NCBI RefSeq assembly: GCF_918697865.1 | Contig: NZ_CAKKMV010000007.1 | Coordinates: 62,001 to 126,000, forward strand | Length of the DNA stretch: 64,000 nucleotides | DNA from: Massilia sp. Bi118 | Lineage (GTDB): Bacteria; Pseudomonadota; Gammaproteobacteria; Burkholderiales; Burkholderiaceae_D | Reading direction: 5' to 3' | In this document: positions 59,663-64,000 of the stretch, piece by piece | Layout of the letters: the number at the start of each line of letters is the position of its first letter | How positions within the stretch are numbered: position 1 is the stretch's first letter | The notes under the pieces: generated by a model | Told to the model about the DNA's origin: nothing | The model's input: only the letters and a program-made list of their open reading frames with translations | Databases searched by the model: none | Made by a program: the position numbers and the translations under genes

Positions 59663-60052
59663 GGCGGATCAAACGCCGATTCCGGAGAATTAAACGCGGC
59701 TGCGGCGCGCGATCGGCGAATACAACGCTGATGTGGGCGATTTAAACGCGGCTACCGGCGAATTCAACGCCGACAGGCCGATTGGAACAGTTTCCGCAAA
59801 ACCTTTCGCTTTGTTCTAGAAAAAACATTGAACATGGCGCCGTCAAGGCGCCGCTGGCGGCGGACTCAACGCCGATGCACGCAAATTAAACGAGGCTGTC
59901 GGGGAATTGAATGCGGCTTTGAATCAAGCATGCCGTGCGATGCGATGGCGCCGGGAACGGCAAAGCCCGCGCAAGCGACATGCGAGGCCGTCATAGGGCG
60001 AAGCGCCGCCAGCGGCGACTCCAACACCGCTGGCGGCGATTTAAACACCGGA
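59663..60052. other. Iteron-type replication origin (oriV-like)
   Basis: Ten degenerate copies of an 18-bp element with consensus GGCGAATTAAACGCCGAT start at 59663, 59684, 59715, 59736, 59757, 59859, 59880, 59901, 60014 and 60035. Within clusters the spacing is exactly 21 bp, two helical turns, so all sites face one side. AT-rich stretches lie between and beside the clusters (59610 to 59650 and 59775 to 59830). The TrfA-like initiator gene begins downstream on the opposite side. The whole 59049 to 60171 region has no supported gene. Confidence 0.75.
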
Positions 60053-60152
60053 AGTAAACTTATATGCGTCAAAACGTCTCGCCACTGACTACCGTTGCGC
60101 AAAGCTTTGGAACTCGCACGCATGGCGCGCCAGCTTTAAGTCGCGCCGCAGA

Positions 60153-60170
60153 ATTGGCTTAAAAGCCAAT
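60153..60170 (-). terminator. Hairpin ATTGGCTT-TT-AAGCCAAT after the initiator gene
   Basis: A perfect 8-bp stem with a 2-nt spacer lies directly after the stop of the TrfA-like gene at 60172. It is AT-rich and has no long U-tract. Confidence 0.5.
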
Positions 60171-60171
60171 G

Positions 60172-61512
60172 TCATAACGCAGGCCCGCGGCGTCGCGCCG
60201 CGGCGGCCGCCATGGCGAGGCTGGCTGGCGTTGGCACGGGGACCGCCTTGAGCTTGGGAGGATGCTTGGCCCTTGGGCAATAGCCGCCGCGTCGTGCGGC
60301 GAGGGTCCAATTGAGGCTCGACCGCTTGGATTTGTCGATTGACCACCCCTCGATCAGGTCGGGGCGCGAGGCCGCCAGCGCATCCATGGCCTCCTCCAAT
60401 GCCGCGGCGAAGTCTTTCGGCGCCCCGCCGTAGCCGCAGAGCCCGCGCAAATAATCCAAGTCTGGCGCTTTGTCCGAGGGCTCGTGGGACAAGAAGTAAT
60501 CGCCAAGCCACTGCGCCAAGGGCGGCTGGGACCGGCCGCGCGGCGAGCCGACCAATTCGACGTTGAGGACGCGAGCCAACGCCGCCTCAATGAAAGCCGC
60601 GTCGAAGGCGACCGAACGACGCCGCCGGTCCTTCTTCGCCGAAGCCAAAAGCCATCCGTTCACGGCCACGCCGTCGACGACGGCATCCACCTTCGACGCC
60701 GCCAACCGTTCGATGGCCTCCCAAGCGGAGCGCGTTTGGCCGCGCCCAAATCCCGCCATTTCCGCAACCTCGGTCAACGCGATGTCGAATGGACCCGCCA
60801 CGTCCACGCGGCCGCGCTTGGCCAGCCTGACGAGCGCCTGCCAAACGCGCTTGTCCGCCATCGACAGCCGCGGCCCTTGCAGCGCAAGGGACACTTTTCC
60901 CGACGCCTTAAGCGGGCCGGCGTGAGAGCCCCCGCTGTTGGACCGGATGGCGGAAAAAAGGGCGCTTCTCGACATGAAGGCGGGGAACATGTCGAGCTCG
61001 TGGGCCAGCGGCAAAAGCATTGGGGCCGCGGCCATCGGCGCCATCGCGCGTCCATAGGATCGTTTGAGCTGCCGGCCGCGAGGCGCCGCTGGTGTGGATT
61101 CCTCTTCGGGCGCGGCTTGCGCGCAGCCCGTGCCGGGCGTCGCGTCGTCGGGCGCCATCTCGGGAGCGTTCGCAGGCGCTTCGTGGTCCACGTCTACGCC
61201 GGCCATCCAGTCCGAGCCGACCAGGGAGGCTGGCGGGGAGGGGCGCGTTGGCGGCAGCCGATAGCAGCCAGAAGCGGCGCTTTCGGCCGGCAACGCATGA
61301 TCCTCGCTTGACGTCCCGCCACCGCTCTCGCTCGCTGACGCGCTCGACGCCATGGATGGTTGCGCGGCGTGGAGCCCGCGAGGCGCTTCATACGGGCCGA
61401 GCGCAGCGCCGCCGCCAGACTCGCTGCCCTGGCCCAAGCGCGTGGCAGGCGGGTAGTGGTAAGGCGGCCATTCGTTGGGATCGTCTTCTTGCGAAATCTC
61501 TTTCGAGTTCAT
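60172..61512 (-). CDS. TrfA-like plasmid replication initiator
   Basis: The 446-residue protein has about 150 N-terminal residues rich in Ala, Pro, Ser and Gly, then a TrfA-type winged-helix initiator domain. The domain contains FPAFMSRSALFSAIRSNSGG, LSMADKRVWQALVRLAKRGR, TEVAEMAGFGRGQTRSAWEA-IERLAASKVDAVV and PLAQWLGDYFLSHEPSDKAP, with the C-terminal region LDYLRGLCGYGGAPKDFAAA. TrfA proteins bind iterons at oriV and load the helicase. GGAGG precedes the ATG. The paired iteron array next to it supports the call. Confidence 0.85.
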   Translation of the reverse strand: MNSKEISQEDDPNEWPPYHYPPATRLGQGSESGGGAALGPYEAPRGLHAAQPSMASSASASESGGGTSSEDHALPAESAASGCYRLPPTRPSPPASLVGSDWMAGVDVDHEAPANAPEMAPDDATPGTGCAQAAPEEESTPAAPRGRQLKRSYGRAMAPMAAAPMLLPLAHELDMFPAFMSRSALFSAIRSNSGGSHAGPLKASGKVSLALQGPRLSMADKRVWQALVRLAKRGRVDVAGPFDIALTEVAEMAGFGRGQTRSAWEAIERLAASKVDAVVDGVAVNGWLLASAKKDRRRRSVAFDAAFIEAALARVLNVELVGSPRGRSQPPLAQWLGDYFLSHEPSDKAPDLDYLRGLCGYGGAPKDFAAALEEAMDALAASRPDLIEGWSIDKSKRSSLNWTLAARRGGYCPRAKHPPKLKAVPVPTPASLAMAAAAARRRGPAL

Positions 61513-61861
61513 GGTCAGTCCTCCGACACTGATGCGTAAACGCGTAAACAACTTTCTAACAGTTCTTGGGTATACGCTTCTCAAGGACCAACCATCTTGT
61601 CAATAGCACGCTTCGCGCTACTTTACTTGGCGTTCTTGCGCGCTTATCGGCGCAGTTCCGAAGCGTGGCGACTAACGCCCTGCGCAGGTAGATGGCTGCT
61701 CAACCGGCAGCTTTTGCCAAAAATTTGCGTGGCGCCTGATGGGCGGAGCTGTCTCGACCGCGCGTCGAGATGGATCGATTTGCTCGGCGTGGCGACGGCG
61801 TTTTGCGCGCGCTTCGCAGCATTCCCACGACGCCGCGTGGGCGGCGACTCTGGGAGGATTC
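61513..61861. other. Gap before the initiator gene with tandem GCGTAAAC repeats
   Basis: No supported ORF in 349 bp. Two head-to-tail copies of GCGTAAAC (61534 to 61549) lie 22 bp before the initiator ATG and are good candidates for an autoregulatory site. A TTGACA occurs on the minus strand at about 61597. The remainder shows no recognisable signal. Confidence 0.4.
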
Positions 61862-62461
61862 ATGGAACGACGTCGAGAGAGGATAGAGGGAGGCAAGCAA
61901 GCGGAGAGATGTTGGCCTGGCATGGAGGCCGGCCTGGCCGAAGCCGCGCAACTGGAAGCGGCCGTTGGCGGAATCGCGATTGAGAACTGCGCGGCTGGCG
62001 GACTGGCGGAAGCTCAAAAAGGAGCGGTCCACGTTTCCATCGATCCCGATCGAACGCAGGCGACGCGCATGTGGTATGTGTCGCGGTTCAAGTTGACCTC
62101 GGCGTTCCTCAGCGTCTCGCAACTAGCGATGATCTTAGGGATCGCGCCGTCGACGATTTACACGTTGATCCGGACTGGACGCTTTTTTCTGCCCTATCGG
62201 GCGATGAACGCTTCTCCTAGGGTATGGATCGACGACTTGGTGGCGTGGCACTTGTCCGGAGACAGGACAGGGCCGGCGCTCGGGGAGAAGCCATCGCGGC
62301 CGCGCGCGGCGGCCGTCAACGCGGACGCGCATGGCGCGGCCAACCAGCCCCGCGCATTGTCGCGGGCCGAAGTGGACGCGGCCGTGAGCAAAGCTGCAGA
62401 CGACGCCCTTCGAGCGGCCGGCATCGATCCATCAACACGGCGCAGGCCTAAGACACGCTGA
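61862..62461 (+). CDS. Excisionase/AlpA-like helix-turn-helix protein
   Basis: The 199-residue protein has a winged HTH in its centre: FLSVSQLAMILGIAPSTIYT, LIRTGRFFLPYRAMNASPRV and WIDDLVAWHLSGDRTG. This fits AlpA/excisionase-type DNA binders. The C-terminal tail SRAEVDAAVSKAADDALRAA is repeated in a truncated copy at 63505. GGGAGG lies 5 nt before the chosen ATG. A terminator follows. It may regulate replication or excision, being divergent from the initiator gene. Confidence 0.65.
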   Translation: MERRRERIEGGKQAERCWPGMEAGLAEAAQLEAAVGGIAIENCAAGGLAEAQKGAVHVSIDPDRTQATRMWYVSRFKLTSAFLSVSQLAMILGIAPSTIYTLIRTGRFFLPYRAMNASPRVWIDDLVAWHLSGDRTGPALGEKPSRPRAAAVNADAHGAANQPRALSRAEVDAAVSKAADDALRAAGIDPSTRRRPKTR

Positions 62462-62463
62462 AA

Positions 62464-62494
62464 AATAAAGCGGCCCTTAGGCCGCTTTATTTTT
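62464..62494 (+). terminator. Rho-independent terminator after the HTH gene
   Basis: AATAAAGCGGCC-CTTA-GGCCGCTTTATT followed by TTT, 2 bp after the stop. Confidence 0.85.
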
Positions 62495-62579
62495 AACGAA
62501 AAGAACGACACCGACAATCAACGTCAATAGCGCGAGTGCATATCGGTGCATCAACTGCCTGATGAGGAAATAAACGCCA

Positions 62580-63101
62580 TCAAGTCCAAAAAGACATCGG
62601 TTTTTTGGCACTGATATCTAGGCACTCCTCAATATCGATTCCAAACCGGTCCAAAACCTTCGCATACAAGTTCATCATGTTGCCATCATAATGACGACGA
62701 ATGCGCGCGATATGATCGATGGAGGGATCCAGCGCGCCAATGATTGTCGATGCTTGATCGGGTTGCGCTCTCGGTTTGTTATTCTCGATTATTGCTTCCG
62801 ATGGAAATTCAAAAATTTGAACGAGATCATCAAAGTAGAACTTCGTGGGCTTGCCAACTCCGCCATCGCCTTGTTGAACAGGCAATTCAATATTTAACCT
62901 AAGAGGATATTGTGGCTTGACCGATGTGCCTGGGGCGACCATAAGGAATCGCGCGTGAACTTCGCCTTTCTCTGTCTCGAAAATCATTTTGAACAACCCG
63001 ACTACGAGGCCAAAATGCGGCGCAGGCTCACGGCCGGGAAACTTGTCCAACAAAATCACATCGCGAACGGATGGAGTGACCCAATTGGCTGACGAACTCA
63101 T
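62580..63101 (-). CDS. Hypothetical protein, second gene of an overlapping pair
   Basis: The 173-residue protein is beta-rich in its first 100 residues (VRDVILLDKFPGREPAPHFG, LVVGLFKMIFETEKGEVHAR, RLNIELPVQQGDGGVGKPTK), then helical (IIGALDPSIDHIARIRRHYD). I recognise no family. Its ATG overlaps the stop of the 77-residue gene (63098 to 63101), so the two are coupled. The small-then-large overlapping layout resembles toxin-antitoxin pairs, but nothing in the sequence proves it. Confidence 0.5.
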   Translation of the reverse strand: MSSSANWVTPSVRDVILLDKFPGREPAPHFGLVVGLFKMIFETEKGEVHARFLMVAPGTSVKPQYPLRLNIELPVQQGDGGVGKPTKFYFDDLVQIFEFPSEAIIENNKPRAQPDQASTIIGALDPSIDHIARIRRHYDGNMMNLYAKVLDRFGIDIEECLDISAKKPMSFWT

Positions 63102-63331
63102 CCGACAAAGCTAGCCTTCTTGACCCTCATGGCATTGCCAAACTTTTCCTTGAACTTTGCGATGGAGGCGTCACGCATTTTCTCAAGCGCGGCGCGCTCA
63201 CTCGCCTCATGCAGTTCAGCTGCGGCGCGAGCCAAGTGCGTTTCCATGGAGGGCGTCAGCAGTTCAGCCGCTTTCCACTCGACGTGGGAAGGTTGCTGGG
63301 AAAATGTAGCGATGCGTTGTTTGTTTGACAT
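63098..63331 (-). CDS. Hypothetical small protein, first gene of an overlapping pair
   Basis: The 77-residue protein (MSNKQRIATFSQQPSHVEWK, then LARAAAELHEASERAALEKM and a basic tail FKEKFGNAMRVKKASFVG) is mostly helical. GGAGG lies 6 nt before the ATG. A TATACT (minus strand, about 63391) may be its -10 box. It overlaps the downstream gene by 4 nt. Confidence 0.5.
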   Translation of the reverse strand: MSNKQRIATFSQQPSHVEWKAAELLTPSMETHLARAAAELHEASERAALEKMRDASIAKFKEKFGNAMRVKKASFVG

Positions 63332-63504
63332 ATTGCCTCCATTGGCGACGGCTCTCTCGAGCCAAGGCTAATCCAATCTTTACCCTAGTATACCACTTGA
63401 GGTCAAGGACCGCGAAATCCATATGTCGTAGCCCAAGCAAACAGGCTTTGTGTTGATGCCTTGCTACCTTAGACCGAGCTTTGGTCGCTGGCGCCGCTCC
63501 GACG

Positions 63505-63638
63505 CGTGGTCGCGAGCGAAAGTGGACGCGGCAGCGAACAAAGCAGCAGACGACACCCTTCGAGCGGGGGAACTTGACCTATCAACCGTCGAAAGCGCAA
63601 TGCGCGCTGAAAACACTAACGGTCCAGCGGGCCGTTAG
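63505..63638 (+). pseudogene. Truncated duplicate of the C-terminus of the HTH gene
   Basis: Bases 63521 to 63567 match 62371 to 62417 at 42 of 47 positions, and the encoded tail SRAKVDAAANKAADDTLRAG copies SRAEVDAAVSKAADDALRAA. No HTH part is present. The reading frame continues to a stop at 63638 and is followed by its own hairpin. Confidence 0.6.
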
Positions 63639-63643
63639 TGTTT
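63611..63643 (+). terminator. Terminator-like hairpin after the truncated copy
   Basis: AAACACTAACGG (63611 to 63622) and CCGTTAGTGTTT (63632 to 63643) form a 12-bp stem ending in TTT. Confidence 0.65.
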
Positions 63644-63711
63644 GAGTGATTCTGGAAGGGCGTGGCGTGAACCTATCTCATGGGCTTGGCTGGCGCCAGA
63701 ATGTGAAGGGG

Positions 63712-64000
63712 TTACCAGGCCGCGACGGTCCTGAACAAGTCTAAATGCTGCCGCAACTCATGGATTATCTGTGAATTGGGCAGGTTCACCCCAGCGACCT
63801 GGAAGCCTCGAGCGCGCACGAGCTTAAAGGCCGGAATGAGATCAGTGTCGCCAGTGATGACGATCATCAACTGGGCCGCGCCGGTGTTCGCCATGGTGAC
63901 CATGTCCAGACCGATGCGCAGATCGACGCCCTTTTGCTCAAAGCGGGCCTTGAAGTCGTGGTCGGCCAGCGGCGGCGCCACAGCGCCCGTATCCGCTGCG
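63712..64000 (-). CDS. NYN-domain (LabA-like PIN-fold) protein, C-terminal part
   Basis: The gene enters from the right edge; its start is outside the window. The visible part has KARFEQKGVDLRIGLDMVTM, AAQLMIVITGDTDLIPAFKL and VRARGFQVAGVNLPNSQIIH, then ELRQHLDLFRTV. The GDTDLIPAF stretch, with its acidic residues, is the catalytic core signature of NYN/PIN-like RNases. Whether it belongs to the element cargo is inferred from position. Confidence 0.75.
   Translation of the reverse strand, partial: AADTGAVAPPLADHDFKARFEQKGVDLRIGLDMVTMANTGAAQLMIVITGDTDLIPAFKLVRARGFQVAGVNLPNSQIIHELRQHLDLFRTVAAW

Noticed and set aside
59663-60052. Regular short repeats that could suggest a CRISPR array
   Set aside because: Units are degenerate, only 3 bp separate them inside clusters, there are no spacers of constant length and no cas genes. 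They fit iterons.
62477-62551. A 24-codon minus-strand ORF encoding a hydrophobic peptide (MHRYALALLTLIVGVVLFVK...)
   Set aside because: It ends inside the terminator of the HTH gene and has no convincing ribosome site; kept only as a remote possibility for a small membrane peptide.

Overview
The window reads as a chromosomal segment of a Massilia-like betaproteobacterium (Oxalobacteraceae, Burkholderiales) interrupted on the right by a large integrated mobile element. The organism call is an inference from high GC, DnaE2, the gene order rnm-yciO-M50-trpS-methyltransferase-dapA-bamC, methyl-accepting chemotaxis proteins ending in WEEF, and a PEP-CTERM protein. No rRNA, tRNA or CRISPR array was found.

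Host part (1 to about 41,400). From the left it holds: a truncated periplasmic-binding sensor gene; a DJ-1-like gene; an ArsR-SRPBCC-DUF1801 operon under two matching palindromic operators; a PhzF-like gene with a small lipoprotein; dnaE2 behind a canonical LexA box; two paralogous chemoreceptors around an M20 amidohydrolase and a PRC-barrel gene; a DUF898-M48 pair; pyrG-kdsA, eno, ftsB and small accessory genes; a PAAR protein; a gamma-carbonic anhydrase-hslO-thioesterase operon; an alpha/beta hydrolase; rnm-yciO; a degenerate M50 protein; trpS with a methyltransferase; dapA and bamC; an Ala/Pro-rich lipoprotein; roxA with a partner gene; slyD; and mutS with a secreted protein. A complete-looking group II intron (about 30,190 to 32,607, with an RT-maturase-HNH protein) sits 26 bp in front of dapA. 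Intergenic spaces carry a dispersed hairpin repeat built on CCCGCGAAGGCGGG.

Mobile element (about 41,400 to beyond 64,000). It starts beside the 5' end of mutS with a cluster of 10-bp-phased GTTTGCC repeats and a 512-residue tyrosine integrase. A cargo region follows: small ORFs; an HTH gene overlapping a HEPN-like gene; a PEP-CTERM protein; an AraC-type regulator; a divergent XRE regulator; two DUF4755-like paralogues flanking a lipoprotein; and a PHP-plus-SMC-like ATPase of the TrlF type. The backbone comes next: two relaxase-accessory genes around a MobF relaxase-helicase, a second tyrosine recombinase preceded by a (CAA)12 tract, an origin-like array of ten degenerate 18-bp iterons phased at 21 bp, and a TrfA-like initiator. 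To the right are an excisionase-like HTH gene, an overlapping two-gene module flanked by a duplicated gene tail, and a truncated NYN-domain gene.

Together the backbone looks like a plasmid-type replicon (iterons plus TrfA-like protein) with MobF mobilisation that is now integrated. It carries several candidate defence or stress modules. No type IV secretion genes are visible; they, and the right attachment site, would lie beyond the window.
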